The notes under the pieces were generated by a model. The model was not told the DNA's origin. It worked only from the letters and a program-made list of their open reading frames with translations, and made no database searches. 64,000 nucleotides of DNA, from positions 4,374,312 through 4,438,311 of the forward strand of contig CM043945.1 in the NCBI GenBank assembly GCA_014529385.2, given 5' to 3'. The DNA is from Adiantum capillus-veneris. Taxonomy: Eukaryota > Streptophyta > Polypodiopsida > Polypodiales > Pteridaceae. Shown here piece after piece: positions 42,473 through 54,511 of this stretch (the first letter of the stretch is position 1; every line of letters begins with the position of its first letter). Made by a program: the position numbers and the translations under genes.

Positions 42473-43086
42473 CAAGTATAAAACGTTTTTTATGTCAAAA
42501 CATTCGGTTATGCGAACAATAGTGACTAGTAAAATATAAAAGTTGATCGAGAGCACATCATTTTCAGTATTAAAGTACTTTTCTTCTATAGATAGTACCT
42601 AGTCAATGAACATGGTTTGTTATATCCATATGCCAAAAGCTTTGCAAGAAAAGAAATTTTGCCGTTTGATGCCTTTCATATCTCAATAAAAGTGAGCTGG
42701 TCGTAACATGTCTTCAGACCTTGACTTGATTCCTATCTCATGTTAGTGATATGAAGAAGTAACTTGATGTTGGAGCAATGACCTTACGCACCCCTCCCGC
42801 CCACCAGCCTTGTTCTAGGGCTTTCCAAAATTGGAGGGCCCTTCCAACTTCAAAAAAGGTCTCTAGAGAGCGGTACCTTCCAAGGGCACAACATGAAAAA
42901 TGCCAAATAGACGGCCTTTAATTGATTTATGCACTCGGCATACCCATCCTGCAATTTGAGGGCGTTTCAAGTTTTCGAAACATTTCCCTCAGGCGGTGAG
43001 AAGTGGTTAGGGCACCCTTCCTCACATTAAACACAGAAGTTGAATGGAGGCCGTGAGAAGAGGCGAAGTGCCTTCTTCAATTATGC
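42473..43086. other. Spacer, nothing recognised
   Basis: No coding, RNA or repeat signal noted. If the MADS exon to its right belongs to a live gene, this would be intron 1 sequence. Confidence 0.3.
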
Positions 43087-43106
43087 TCATACAGACTCCA
43101 GCTTCT

Positions 43107-43349
43107 TCACATTAAGCACAGGAGAGGGACTAGGAAAGCAAAGGTTAGCGAGAAGGCTGAGCTGGGGCTGGCGAACTGGAAGAGCTTGCCCTTGCTGGAG
43201 AAGATGATGACGCCCACCTCCGCATCGCACAACAGCGACAGATCGTGTGCCTTCTTCAGCAGCCCGCCCCTCCGCTTCGAGAACGTCACCTGCCGCGTCG
43301 TTGCATTCTCGATCCGCTTGATCTTGATCTTCCGCCTCGCCATCGGTAC
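43107..43349 (-). CDS. MIKC-type MADS-box gene, first coding exon (isolated; possible pseudogene)
   Basis: The reverse ATG at 43341-43343 opens a near-perfect MADS domain of 61 residues: [60 protein letters not shown]. This is a DNA-binding transcription factor domain recognising CArG boxes. Upstream, GCTGTGCAG/GTACCG before the ATG looks like a splice acceptor, implying a 5' UTR intron. Homology stops at about residue 61, the usual end of MIKC exon 1. No GT donor stands at that place, and the frame runs on to TGA at 43107-43109. No K-domain exon is visible to the left within the window. It may be exon 1 of a gene with a giant, repeat-filled intron, or a detached exon. The MADS frame itself has no lesion. 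Confidence 0.8.
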   Translation of the reverse strand, partial: VPMARRKIKIKRIENATTRQVTFSKRRGGLLKKAHDLSLLCDAEVGVIIFSSKGKLFQFASPSSAFSLTFAFLVPLLCLM

Positions 43350-44199
43350 CTGCACAGCACCAGCACCACTGATGCACCCGTTAGTCATGATGAGCAGCAC
43401 CAAGCCACCTCCCTCAAGATTCCACAACGCAAACCTCACAAGATGAAGGGGTAAAACCCTGCTGCAAAACTACGCAGCTCCCTCGCTCCGCCCCTCACGT
43501 AGCTCCAGCTCTTCAAGGATTTTTAGCTTAGTCGATTGTTAAGATGGGATCGTATGCCAAAATGATGACTAACAGCGCGCAGTCATTAAAAGGACGACCG
43601 CCCACCCCATTTAAAAGACTAAGTCTCAACTCGGTTAGTTGGGCCTCGTAATATTTGACCCCTCGTAACTTCTAAGCCTAGTGTTAGCCTAGGTGGAAGT
43701 CCCCCATTCCCAATGTATCAAAGGTAACGCTCCAAGAGGCCTTCTTGGCCTTCAGCCTAGGCCACGAGATTTGGCCTTCCATAGGAGAAGTTATGGTGCC
43801 TATGTAAAACATTTTCTATTTTATATGAGAACCTTGCAAAAGAGGCGCAGGATAAGCTTGAAGACCCCTGAGTTATGGTAAGCAGGAGTCAATTGTTGTT
43901 GCGTACATGGAGAATCAAACTCGTAAGAACACTACTGTTGGTGAAGCGCAAGTCCAGAAGCTTGATCTTACTAGCCATGTGATTAAAGTGGTGGGACCTT
44001 CGACCAACACTGTTAGTCTGGTAAAAAGAAAGAAGAAGAAAAGCTGATGCTTAAAGGTTATCGGTGGTCCGGCTTGGCGATCAAGGGGAGGGTTGTGACA
44101 CTAGAGGCCAGCTCTTCATGGCAACCCCAAGGCTGTGCTAGTTCTCCTTAATATTGTTTGGTGATCACATGGTTGCTCCCTTTATCAGCGGTGGATGTA
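43350..44199. other. Upstream of the MADS exon; one unrecognised coding-like scrap
   Basis: It would hold the 5' UTR intron and promoter of the MADS exon. On the forward strand at about 43905-44046 a frame reads YMENQTRKNTTVGEAQVQKL and then HVIKVVGPSTNTVSLVKRKK before a stop. I do not recognise it. No CArG box or clear TATA box was found. Confidence 0.3.
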
Positions 44200-44698
44200 T
44201 TTGTTAAGTTGTAGTTGTGTTGTGTTGTTTTGATGCCATGGCTCGGAGGAACATGGCTTCCTATGTAAGTGCAGTCAAGGGAAAGGTGGAGTTCCATGGT
44301 TGGTGGCCGATTTCTATGAGGACTTGTCTACCCAAAAGCGGCTACACATGGGCGCATGGGAGAGTCCTACTTGGACTTGACTATCTAAGGGCAGCTGCAC
44401 ATGGGCGTTTAGAGGCTCCCTTACATCTATATAAGGAGGCCTTCTCATGAGTAATTCAACATAATGGTGTCTACACTTGACGCACACAACACATCCTTGT
44501 GTAAGGATTGTCAATCCCTTTTATTCTTACTTTCTCTAGTTGTCTAAATCGCCATCTAAGCTCTACCTTAAGAGCGCATGGGTGGATGACGCCATCACTG
44601 TGTAATAGTGTCTTTGATTTTCCACTGATCTACTTTTCATCGTATCTCTCTCTACTCTTCTTGCTACTAGATCCTTATTGTATTCCACATTTCTTACA

Positions 44699-44709
44699 TG
44701 GTATCAGAG
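44699..44709 (+). other. Copia-2 primer binding site
   Basis: TGGTATCAGAG directly after the LTR end, complementary to initiator tRNA-Met. Confidence 0.85.
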
Positions 44710-44770
44710 TGCTAGGTGCTCGTAGCTAAGAAAGTATGAGAAGTACCGTCATTACTTTGCAAAGTCAATT

Positions 44771-46010
44771 ATGTCGGCGTCTTCAAGTGTTGTTGCCAGT
44801 GCTACTCCGCTTTGCATCCGTCCAATAGCATTCATCGAAGGAAAACTTGACGACACTAACTACACATTGTGGAAATTCAAAATTTCCGCAATTCTAGATT
44901 CATATGAATTGCTGGATACGGTGTTGGGGCTAAATGGTGTAGACCCGGAGCCCACCACAACAAATGATCCGGCAAATTCAAGCATTGTAATTCCCCCAGA
45001 TGCTACTCTTCTACGTGCCTAGAAATGCACATTATGCGCCATTGTCATGTGTGTAAGTGATTCTGTTCTCACTTTGGTCTAGCATACCACTTAAGCACAT
45101 GAAGCTTGGAACATATTGGCTTGCCAATATGAGGCGCACAATCCATCAGAATTCAAAATCTGAGGAAAATCAGCTTGCTGCTGAGAAACTTGCTGATGGA
45201 GAGAAACCGGAGGCCTTTATCAAGCGGATTAAGGACTTCCAAGATCAATTAGCTGTTGTTGGTGTGGCTATTTCTCTAGAATATTTAGCTCAACGCTGCA
45301 TTCACATACTTTCGACAAGATATGATAATCTCGTTACGGCACTCAACACTCAAATTCGTCCAACCCCTCTTATGTTTGAAGATTTGAGTGCAATGTTGCT
45401 TGAAGAGGAGCTGAGACTCGGGACTAGGGATGGTGGAGTTGATGTTGCCTTCACGGCCAATGCAAAAGGCAAGGGGACTACATCAAATGCTTCTAAAAAG
45501 AAGCCCAAGAAGAGAAAATTTTTAGGTAATTATTTTTACTTTGACAAGAAGGGTCATGCTATTAAAGAGGGCAGAAAGAAGAAAGCAGACGAGAAGAACG
45601 GCACCATGAAAGCTTCTTGGAAGCAAAGAGAATCCGCCAACAGTGTTGAAACAGACCTTGAACTATGGGCCGTCATAGAAGAGGTATGCTCATCAGCACA
45701 AACTCCACTTGTTGATGGTTCTTGGATTCTAGGTAGTGGTGCATCCCGACATATGACTAGTAAGAAAGATTGGTATAGTTCCTGGAAGCCTCTACAAGAA
45801 CCCATAAGTGTAATTGTTGGGATTAATGCCAAATGTCCAGCCAAAGGGTCTGGGACAATTTCTTTTTTAGCAGCTACATGTGAAACTAAAGAGCTCTCTA
45901 ATATGTTGTACGTGCTTCAAATCAAGAAGAATTTGTTGTCCATTGATGCAATCACTGATTGCAATCTTGAAGTCCGTTTCAAGAAAAATGGAGTAGAAAT
46001 CGGATTCTAA
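44771..46010 (+). pseudogene. Copia-2 gag and protease
   Basis: The ATG at 44771 starts gag: FIEGKLDDTNYTLWKFKISA (UBN2-type start). After a TAG and a shift of frame it continues from 45057 with LADGEKPEAFIKRIKDFQDQ and EEELRLGTRDGG. The zinc knuckle has lost its cysteines (YFYFDKKGHAIKEGRKK). The protease motif reads WILGSGASRHM, with the catalytic Asp changed to Gly at 45732-45734 (GAT to GGT). LYVLQIKKNLLS follows. Both changes abolish function. Confidence 0.85.
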
Positions 46011-46095
46011 AGGCAACACAGTGGGAAAGGGCATAAGGCGCAACAACCTCTACGAACTTTCTGCACTTACGATCACTACAAAAAAAGGTACAACT

Positions 46096-46822
46096 CAATT
46101 ATGGCATGAGAGATTTGGTCACTTAAGCATTGCTATGCTAAAAGAGATGCAAAAATCTGGGATGGTGGAACACATGCCTCAAATATGAGATATAAATGAA
46201 GTTTGTGAAGCTTGCATGATGGGCAAGCAAAAAAGAAAGGCATCTCCACAAGAGAGTAGTAATCGAGCTCAGTCTCCTCTAAAGTTGGTACACGCAGATC
46301 TCTATGGAAAAATGTCTATGTCCGCTTTGGGTAGATCTTTCTACTTTTTGTTGTTGGTCAATGACTTTACTAGAAAGATCTGGGTGTATTTCATTCGTGG
46401 GAAGTCTGAAGCTTTTGGAAAGTTTAAAATGTGGCAAAAGCTTGTAGAAAATGAAACAGAAAAGAAGGTGAACAAGCTTCGCACAGATCGAGGAGGAGAA
46501 TTCATCTCAATTGAGTTCAACAATTACTGAAATGAGCATGGCATAAAGCGACACCTTAATTACTACAGCTTACATACCACAACAAAATGGAGTTGTGGAG
46601 CGTCGCAATCGGACGGTGGTAGAAATGGGAAGGTGTATGCTCAAAGCCAAGGGTATGCCAGATTTCTTTTGGGCCGAAGTAGTAAGTACAATAGTGTACA
46701 TTCTGAATCAAAGCTACACAAAGGCTTTGAAAGGGAAAACGCCTCTAGAAGCCTATTCTGGTAAGAAACCTTCGGTCTTGTATTTTAAAACTTGGTTGTT
46801 TCTGTTTTGCACATATTCCTGA
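46096..46822 (+). pseudogene. Copia-2 integrase
   Basis: It reads LWHERFGHLSIAMLKEM with a downstream CxxC (GAG_pre-integrase), LVHADLYGKMS, LLLVNDFTRKIWVYF and LRTDRGGEFIS. After a frameshift near 46560 it continues PQQNGVVERRNRTVVEM, FWAEVVSTIVYILNQSYTKAL. The catalytic D, D, E positions are traceable. A stop near 46528 and the frameshift break it. Confidence 0.85.
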
Positions 46823-47715
46823 TTCACAAAGAACAAAGCTAGAAGCCAAAATCAAGAAGTACGTATTTCTCGGATACAGTGAAGAGTCTAAGGCTTATAG
46901 ACTCTATGATCCAGAGGCAAGATCCAGAGGCAAAGAAAGTTGAGATGTGGTATTTGATGAAGGGCCCCATACGGTGCAGAAGCCAGGTTCTTCCACTTTG
47001 TCATCAAATGAAGAAATAACTCACCATTGGCAAAACCAAAGTCTAGTAAAAAATCAAAAGGAGGAGTTGTTCAATAAGAACAACTCAAATAAATCTAACC
47101 AACCTGTTGGCATCACAGGAAAATCCACTACCAAAGTGGGCTCAACAACTTTTTGACGCTCAAAACCCTCAAGTTCACAATCCTCATGAAGAGGAGGGGG
47201 GGTTTGCGGCGGTCAAAAAGAATAGAGGAGCAAAGGAGAGCCTCCAAACACATCGTCAACATGGCTCTCATGACAGAAATTGTGGGCTCTGTGAAGGAGC
47301 CAGCCTCTGTCGATGAGGCCATGGCTGATCCAAAGTGGAAGGAAGCGATGCAGTCTGAATACGATAGCATCACAAAGAATGACACTTGGGAAGTAGTGGA
47401 TCGGCCTCCAAAGAAGAAAGTCATCGCCACAAAATGGGTGTACAAGCTTAAGCATAAAGCTATGGCTCTTTGCAAAAGTACAAAGCCAGGTTAGTAGCAC
47501 AAGGATTCTCTCAAGTTGAGGGTTTGATGTTAGTGACACCTTCGCTCCCACAGCTCAAATGACAACTATTCATCTTGTGCTTTCTCTTGCTGCTATCTAT
47601 TTATGGGTTGTTTACCAAATGGATGTTGTGTCTGCATTTTTTAATGGACTTCTCAAGGAGGAGGTGTATACTGAGCAACCACCAGGGTTTGAGACGCCCC
47701 AATCTTTGCATCCTT
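46822..47715 (+). pseudogene. Copia-2 integrase tail and truncated reverse transcriptase
   Basis: A degraded stretch with LEAKIKKYVFLGYSEESKAY (about 46850-46900) is the usual end of Copia integrase. RT follows at 47300-47460: VDEAMADPKWKEAMQSEYDS, TWEVVDRPPKKKVIATKWVY. In other frames come LVAQGFSQVEG and YQMDVVSAFFNGLLKEEVYT (about 47600-47670). Homology ends at GFETPQSLHP near 47715, before the YVDD box, so the element is truncated or deleted there. Confidence 0.85.
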
Positions 47716-47720
47716 GATCC

Positions 47721-48685
47721 CAAGAGAATCTGGACGTTCTTCAGATTCTTGGTGTGCAAGTAGGAGTTAGAGCCACCTAGACTCCACACAGACTTTTATC
47801 ACTTTAGGGTTGTATTAAGGAATGTAAATTTTCCTTATGGACTATGATGGAGTTCTAGCTCAAAAGCGACCCATGTAAGAGTGAAAGTGATCTTCTCACA
47901 TGCACAAGGTATAGCTCCACATATAAGAAGTGTGAACCTATTTCCAACCAATAATCTTGGGCCAAGTGGACCATGGTGTTCACATAGGGTGGAGGTAGCT
48001 TGAGGTTTTGCTACCATCTCATGAGAAAAAGAGTGCATGTTTCTTCCATCCCCCCACTTTCTCCTCCGGCCTTCCCTCCCTCGCCCAAGGGCTCTTCGAT
48101 CGGACACCTGATTGCACAACCAATAGTTGCTCTCCAGACAAGGAGGTAAAGGAGACCTTACCTCTGGATTGTGTGAACAACAGCTAGGCGAAAGTGCATT
48201 GTGGACTTTTTTGCTGCCTGGAAGTGCACCCCTGGTGCGATTTCTTCCACCTAGTTGATGTGAACCCAACCTAAGTTGAGAAGAATGCAAACTATTGACG
48301 TACTTTTGTATCTGGGGTTTTTTTGCTTTGGATCAGTGAGAGGAGAAACTGTTCAACTACTCGTGTCATGTTAGGGAAAAGTGTTCCTTTGCTGAGAGCT
48401 CACAAAATCTGCTGCTTGCAAATTTAGTAAGGAGGAGGAGGAAAAGCCTAAAATTTTTATTAGAAGAAGCTCGGATAATTTCTAAAGTTTTCTTTTGGAA
48501 AATGGGTTGGATTGCCGTAGAGTTGTCAATGTGTGCCAGTTTTACCACTTTGACGGATGGACGGGCGGAGATGGGTGGTCGTCGGCTCAACTACTCCACT
48601 ACTTTTGGTCAACGGAGCTGCTGCAGCTGCTAGCTCCTGATCGCATCCCGAGTCCTGTTATTACTACCCTAATTAATCACTTCGA

Positions 48686-48689
<4 letters not shown>
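47721..48689. other. Unrecognised stretch
   Basis: A reverse frame of 151 codons (47835-48290) is open but rich in low-information residues and matches nothing I know. No repeats or RNA genes noted. Confidence 0.25.

Positions 48690-48724
<35 letters not shown>
48690..48724 (+). repeat. (TC)n microsatellite
   Basis: A pure TC run of about 17 units. Confidence 0.95.
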
Positions 48725-48727
<3 letters not shown>

Positions 48728-48894
48728 TTCAGAACCTCAGTCGAGTTAGTCGTGACCAAAAGGTCTATAAAAATTACCTCCTTTAGAAATGTTTCCCCAT
48801 TGGGCCTTGAACGCGTGACACGGATAATATGATATGATTCCGATTATTCCAAACTCTAGTCTGTCGATGATGTGTGCGGGCGTTGCCTGCACCT

Positions 48895-48905
48895 GTGTGT
48901 GTGTG

Positions 48906-48941
<36 letters not shown>

Positions 48942-48959
48942 GGGGGGGGGGGGGGGGGG
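48895..48959 (+). repeat. (GT)n followed by a poly-G tract
   Basis: GTGTGT, one interruption, then a longer GT run to about 48938, then nearly 20 consecutive G to 48959. Such a G run could form a quadruplex (inference). Confidence 0.9.
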
Positions 48960-49173
48960 TGTTACCCCAACCCACCAGCAGACTCGACATTCGCACGAAA
49001 GGGCTCTGCTCGTGCTTTGAAACTCCGCCCAAGTTACGAAAATGCGCTTGTGAAGAAGCATATCCAGCCGACAGCGAGCACGCAAGCGTGTACGTAGTTA
49101 AATCATGCGGCCTAGTATTATCGGATCAGTGGGAGTTTGTTGCTAACAGCAACCCCCTCCTGTGCGAAACATG

Positions 49174-49174
49174 C

Positions 49175-49217
<43 letters not shown>

Positions 49218-49260
49218 AGCTTCTGCGCTGCCACAGGCATCCTACAACCCAGCAATCTGA

Positions 49261-49302
<42 letters not shown>
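49174..49302 (+). repeat. (GA)n and (CT)n facing each other
   Basis: (GA)n at about 49177-49215 and (TC)n at about 49262-49301 are inverse of each other, 46 bases apart, so they could fold back. GAGA tracts in plant promoters are bound by BBR/BPC proteins, but no gene start is evident here. Confidence 0.9.
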
Positions 49303-49303
<1 letters not shown>

Positions 49304-49539
49304 GTTATACAGCAGGCAATTAGGGTTGGGGGCGGGAGGATGCTGGTGAAGTGGAGGCAACTCTCCGAGGCCGCTATTTGGCAAGCTCCAACTTCGACAG
49401 ATGCGGATGTTTAATTAAGCTATGATTATTCGTGACTCCAGGATGTGTGCGCGGCGCGCGCGCAGGGACTTCTTTAAACCTCCCCCGCACACTGTTGTCA
49501 CTTGTAGCCTGAGAAGGTATGACAATAACTTTGCCCCTT

Positions 49540-49712
49540 TAGGGTGTTTTGCCCATTTTTGGAATGCATATATAAGGCCTTAGGCCAGCTACACACGGGC
49601 TGCCCGAGTTTGGTCCTGGACTCCCACTCCTAGAAGCATTTTGCCCATTTAGGGTGTTTTGCCCAATTTTGGACTGCAATATAAGTCCTTAGGAGGCTAG
49701 CTACACAGCAGT
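49540..49712 (+). repeat. Imperfect direct repeat, about 60 bp, 109 bp apart
   Basis: AGGGTGTTTTGCCCATTTTT, then ATAAGGCCTTAGG and CAGCTACACAC, starting at 49542, recurs in diverged form at 49651. The flanking 49303-49540 holds an alternating GCGCGGCGCGCGCGC at about 49451. The stretch 49713-50280 has nothing I recognise. Confidence 0.8.
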
Positions 49713-50280
49713 GCATGTGCTCACGTGTATGACTAGAAGTAGTGACGAATAGGCCCCGTTGGTCACTAAGTGGACAAGCATTTGGGTTGCCGAGACTGCC
49801 TGCCCATGCATCACAAGCAGGTTGTGCACACCGAATCTGATTCGTCAGCAAAAGCCACAACCAATTGGTAGCGATAGTGGCCCTCTAAGAGCTCGGTGAT
49901 CAAAAGCGATTGGGCAAAGCACATTTCAGTGTGTCATCAGACTTTTAGTAAAGGGTTGAATTTTGGGAGATAAAGCTTGCTGATTATGGTACCACATGGC
50001 AAGGTAATGATGACAAACTTCCTTTGTAATTCTTCTTTGTAGGCCCTTGTGAGAGAGGGTGTTAACATTTGTTCACACAGAATCTTTCCCACCTTGTTTG
50101 AGTTTTTTTTTCTCTCAATTTTTACAACACTTTCGGGTGTTTTTTCAGTCATTATTTTTATGTATTTTCAATATATTGTAATCTAAATATTTCATTGTTA
50201 CACTTGTTTTCAAAAAATTTGATGCGTTTTATAATGCTTTAACATGCTAGTGTCATAGTTGTGTCATACTAGGGTTTGGG

Positions 50281-51060
50281 AGCTCCTCTATCGAGCGCTC
50301 ATAGCCTGCAAGGATCAGCAAGGGAGCAGGTAGGCCCGGGTTGCCCTGCGAGACAGGGCGTTCTCTCTCATAGATGGAGCTAGTGAGTGCTACATCTTTG
50401 GCGAATTACCCTTGTAGAGCTGGGTCGTTTCGGGGCAGAGGAGTGTGCAGCTCCGGCCTCGGGTGTTCAACCTCACCTGCACGCTTTCCACTTTCTTTGG
50501 AGTAGAGGGCGACTGCCTTCTCTCCCCGACTTTGGGGGCAACTACGACCAAGATCTTGAGAGTTGTATTGTGCTTGCTCGGTTGGCAAAGGGTGGTCTAG
50601 TGGTGGCAGCTCATATTGCCGCTCGGTGGCCCTTGGTGGCAACTGCACCGTGTTGTTCAAAGGTGTGTGGCTATCTTGAAAAGCTTAAAGGTCGGGTGGA
50701 TCCCTTGTGGCGGCTCATCGGGGATGACCTGTGCAAGTCTTTCTCGATGGATCTAGCATCCTTTTGTTGTGGGTGGAGCTACTCTCCTGCCAGTTGCGGT
50801 GCCTACCTCTATGCGGTATACTCTTCCTCTTGCTTTCTATATTGCTAAGTGCATTGGTCATGCTCGACGCGGTATGAGGGTCGGGAATGGTGGCAATCGT
50901 TGTGTTTATTCCGACTTTAAGCTTTGTAACGGGTTTTTTCGACTTTCCTGTAAAAAGCCAGGCTTCGGATTTTTACATGTGGTTTAGTGTCTTTTTTTGT
51001 GGTTTTCCAGCTTCCCTGTAAAAAGCCAAGTATGGACTATATGGAGTGAGTTTGTGTTGC
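50281..51060 (+). other. Unrecognised GC-rich stretch
   Basis: Forward frames of 153 and 72 codons are open at 50387-50848 and 50769-50987 in different phases. The motif CCTGTAAAAAGCCA occurs twice (about 50948 and 51014), which looks like a repeat or UTR. It could be an LTR or a LINE tail. I cannot assign it. Confidence 0.25.
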
Positions 51061-52139
51061 CCTTGCTCGTTTCGAGTAGGACTATTAGAGGTAATTTGTT
51101 AGTTTTTTAAAATATATACCATTCACATAATGTATACCTAGTGGCTTCAAAAAAATATATATTCACCACCTATATAGTGCAAGGACTTTGTAAAGAGAAG
51201 AAAATGCTTTAAAAACAAGTGAAAGGGTCACGGTGGCTTTCTAAAATAACAAGAAAATGATAAAATCATTAGTTTGAGTTTATCTAGAATTATATAAGGT
51301 AAAGCATTGTTCATGAATATCTCTTTTATTAAGGGACTAAGTTTCCTCCTTGCAAAGAAGCAAACCGGAAATAATAGTCGAATTTTTGAATTCACAAGAT
51401 TTTTGAACTAAGTTCTCACATATTTCACCATTTTTTCTTCCCTTTATCATGGTTTGCTCATTTAGTTAGTGTGTGTATGTATATATATGTGTGTGTGCGC
51501 GCAAAATAACTAAATATATGTATGTGTGTATGTATGTATATGTATAGAATTTACTAGAATTATGCAACGTGAAGCTTCTAAAAGAATAAAATGCAAGTGA
51601 AGTCAAGCAGTGTAAGGATGTGAAATGAAAGGTGAAATAGAAAGATTCATTTAATATTTTAAAATGAAAATAAAATTTAAGGTAAGTTTCCATCATGGCA
51701 TTGAAAACAATGAAAGTATGCCTAACCCAACTCAACAGTAAGGCTTCTTTTAGAAAGCCAAAAATAAGCAAAGAAAAACACAAATATATAAATGTGTACT
51801 CGATGATCTCTTCTTTAATGAACACAAAAAATCTTTTGACTTTCCACTTTCATGGAACTTTTCATTTCTTACATTCACCTTTCACTTATACACTTAAGAT
51901 GTTTTGAAAGGTTTCTTATTTTTTCTAGATTTGAGAGACCTGATGTGAGTTCTGAAAAAAAAGTAAACATGCTAGTGTCACTTTCAATTTTTTTCTCTCA
52001 CAAAGAAGGCTCTTACTATTAAATCCCTCTCCATAGCCTCATGTACACCATAGTGAACTCTTACCTTGTTTATAGGTGAAAATGTAAGCAACCCTTCAAA
52101 AATTACTCTAAATTTTCCAACAATGGTAAAATCTTGCGA
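51061..52139. other. AT-rich stretch with TATG/TGTG microsatellite
   Basis: A degenerate (TATG)n/(GT)n block lies at about 51466-51545. No gene or element is recognised. Confidence 0.4.
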
Positions 52140-54511
52140 AAATCAAGGTGTTAACAGTCGAGCTCCCCCATAGGCTCTCCATATGGGAGAGCCCTCAAAA
52201 CTTTTGAGAACTAAGGGGCTTTACACATTGCCAAATGAAAAATGGGCATCGTTCAAAACTAGGCAATCCATTCTCAAACGGCGTACATGGTTGTGGGTGG
52301 ATAAGCTATACATTGCCAATCACCAAAAAGCTCTACGCATGATTGTAGAGAGGAAAAGATGAAGCCTAGTGAGGGTTCCGCCAAATATGGACGCTCTTAA
52401 TCTCTCATCCAAAACACTGCGAGAAATAGCGCCCTCATGGAAGCCAACACGAATCCACATCCTCTGTAGTTTAATCTATGTGTAATGTGCATGGTGCCCA
52501 AATCAGCAGTGGTGCAATCTTATTAGCCACTGCAGACCATTTTGACAAGCGCCCTCATAGTGTGCAAAGGGCCTAAGTGTAGCCCATAGATGTGGTGTTA
52601 CATATGTTAAGTTCAATGCTTTAAATGAGGCCACTATGAATTCCAAATGTTCTTCGTAACCTCAACCCATTGAGCTTTCAACCATTGTTTCATCCATTGT
52701 TTGTTCAAAGACGCTAACCAATCATCCTTGTGCCTTAACGCTTGGTAGATGTCCTTGGTATGAGGTTCAACGAATTGGCTACTCATGGGCCATTTCCAAG
52801 CTTTCCACTCAAAAGTAGATTCCTAGATCGGCATCAAAAACTTGTCTAGGCCTTCTACAACTCTGCTCACAAGTAGTCTCAATGCCATTCAGTTGAAACT
52901 AGGCAGCCAATTGGTCAGAGGATTTCCAGCACGTACTTGTTGTTCCCATCCCAAAAGTGGATCATCCACTGGAGTCCTTTATTGTTCATCCTTCTTGCAA
53001 TTTCTCTCCAATAAGGATTCATAATTACAACAACAGCTTTAGACAAGTAAGGGGACCAGTGCAAGATGGAATTCTGGAGTATCTGGTTAAATCACCCCAT
53101 TAGTACCCATGTTTCTCTATTGCACTTTCACACCAGCTCTCCCGTGAAGCCATCCAATCTCAAGCTAGACCGCCTCAGGGCTAATAATTTGTTGTGTGCC
53201 TCAATCCCTTTCCACTGACCACCTTCAGAGTAAAGTTTTGCCTTGTCTATCATATCCTTGGTCATGATAGCCCAAGACTAGTCTTGTTTTGCGGGCGATT
53301 GAGACCACAAACTTGGCACACAAGGCCTCAATATGAACAACAGGGTTGAGAATTCCGAGGCCACCTTGGAACACCGGTTAAGCACTGACTTCCCATTTGG
53401 CCCATTGCCATGGTGACGAGGCTTTAGTGTTGTTCCTCTATAAGAATCTTTTAACAAGTTTCAAAATCTCCTTCAAGTTACATTGGCTATTTTGAGGAGT
53501 GGATTAGTAAAGGCAATATAAGGAAGCATCAATGAATTGATCACTTTGACCCGACTTGGGAAGGGAAGAAATACATACTGCCACCTTCTCCTTTTTCTCT
53601 AGATATTCTCCAAGACCCACTAGAACCTTTGCTTGTGCGTAAGATCCACCCCCAAGGGGGCGCCTAGATATCAAAATATCCTTCTTAAAGACACAATGTC
53701 CCTTGACCAAACTGATGGGGAAAATGAGCCGTTTTTCATCAAGGAGATCAATCTAGACTTCTCAATACTACACTTTGTCCCCAAAGTCACAAGAAATGTC
53801 TCCACAATCTCTAGTGCTTTCTTGAGTACTTGAGGGTAGGATTTCAAAAACAGGAGGGAGTCATCTACGAACATCTTGGCCAGGAGATGGTCATTGCCGG
53901 GCAAAGTTAAACCTTGAATCTCACCCCACACAGCAGTAGCTTTGAGCATCGTTATTAGAGGATGTGACCCAATGGCAAAGAGAAGAGGGTCCAGGGGGCA
54001 TCCTTGCTTAATAGATAATTTGGCTTCAAAGGATCCCACAATTCTATCATTGAACAAGAACTCATATTGACTGGCTGCACCTAGAGTGTGTGTAAGTCAA
54101 CAAAGGTGAGGCCCAATGCCCAGTGATTTCATGATATCTTCAATGAAGGACCACATAATCCTATCGAACGCCTTGTCCAGGTCTCGTTGAAGCAAAATGC
54201 ACTTCTGTTGTGTTAAGATTGCATACTCAATTCCAACCATTGCTGCCAGTATACTGTCATATATTGACCTTCCTTTAATAAACCAATGTTGATGAAGGGG
54301 AATGACTCTGTCTAGGAGAGCGGAAATTCTAAGAGCGACTACCTTGGCAATGATTTTGTATGCCACAAACATCATAGTCATGGGATGCCAATGCTTAAGA
54401 TGTGAGCAACAAACTTGTTTTGGAATTGGCTTGGTCAACCCTCTTTTCATAGTAGGATCCTTGGAACGATTCCTTGACAAAAGCTTGGTTAGCTATATAT
54501 GTGATTGGGAC
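52140..54511 (-). pseudogene. LINE-C reverse transcriptase remnant, reverse strand
   Basis: Reverse frames show the RT N-terminal region (KIIAKVVALRISALLDRVIP, HQHWFIKGRSIYDSILAAMV, LQRDLDKAFDRIMWSFIEDI; 54097-54480). SIKQGCPLDPLLFAIGSHPL and the catalytic box FVDD (53860-53871, intact) followed by SLLFLKSYPQVLKKALE come next. The thumb and a zf-RVT-like tail with WKAWKWPMSSQFVEPHTKDI and DDWLASLNKQWMKQW (about 52700-52810) follow. It is related to LINE-B but is a distinct copy. Its 5' part is cut at 54511, where CACTA-2 begins. The left limit is approximate. Confidence 0.8.

Larger units (their letters stand above)
44200..47720 (+). mobile_element. Copia-2: Ty1/Copia remnant, 5' LTR to RT
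   Basis: It has a 5' LTR ending TTCTTACA at 44698, a primer binding site TGGTATCAGAG (44699-44709), gag, protease, integrase and the first third of the reverse transcriptase. The RT breaks off at about 47715. RNase H and the 3' LTR are absent. Its forward orientation and position put it just upstream of the MADS exon. The left LTR border is approximate. The LTR TATA region TCTATATAAGGAGGCC is at 44426-44441. Confidence 0.85.

Noticed and set aside
43186-43446. Forward-strand open frame of 86 codons across the MADS exon
   Set aside because: Antisense shadow of the MADS-box coding sequence.
47835-48290. Reverse open frame of 151 codons downstream of Copia-2
   Set aside because: No recognisable motif, no homologous copy in the window, and it starts right after a truncated element; kept only as unrecognised sequence.
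49118-49384. Arg/Glu and Ser/Leu repeat protein
   Set aside because: Translation of the facing (GA)n and (CT)n microsatellites.
50387-50848. Host gene encoding a 153-residue protein
   Set aside because: No domain recognised, overlapping open frames in another phase, and no splice or promoter signs; left as unrecognised.
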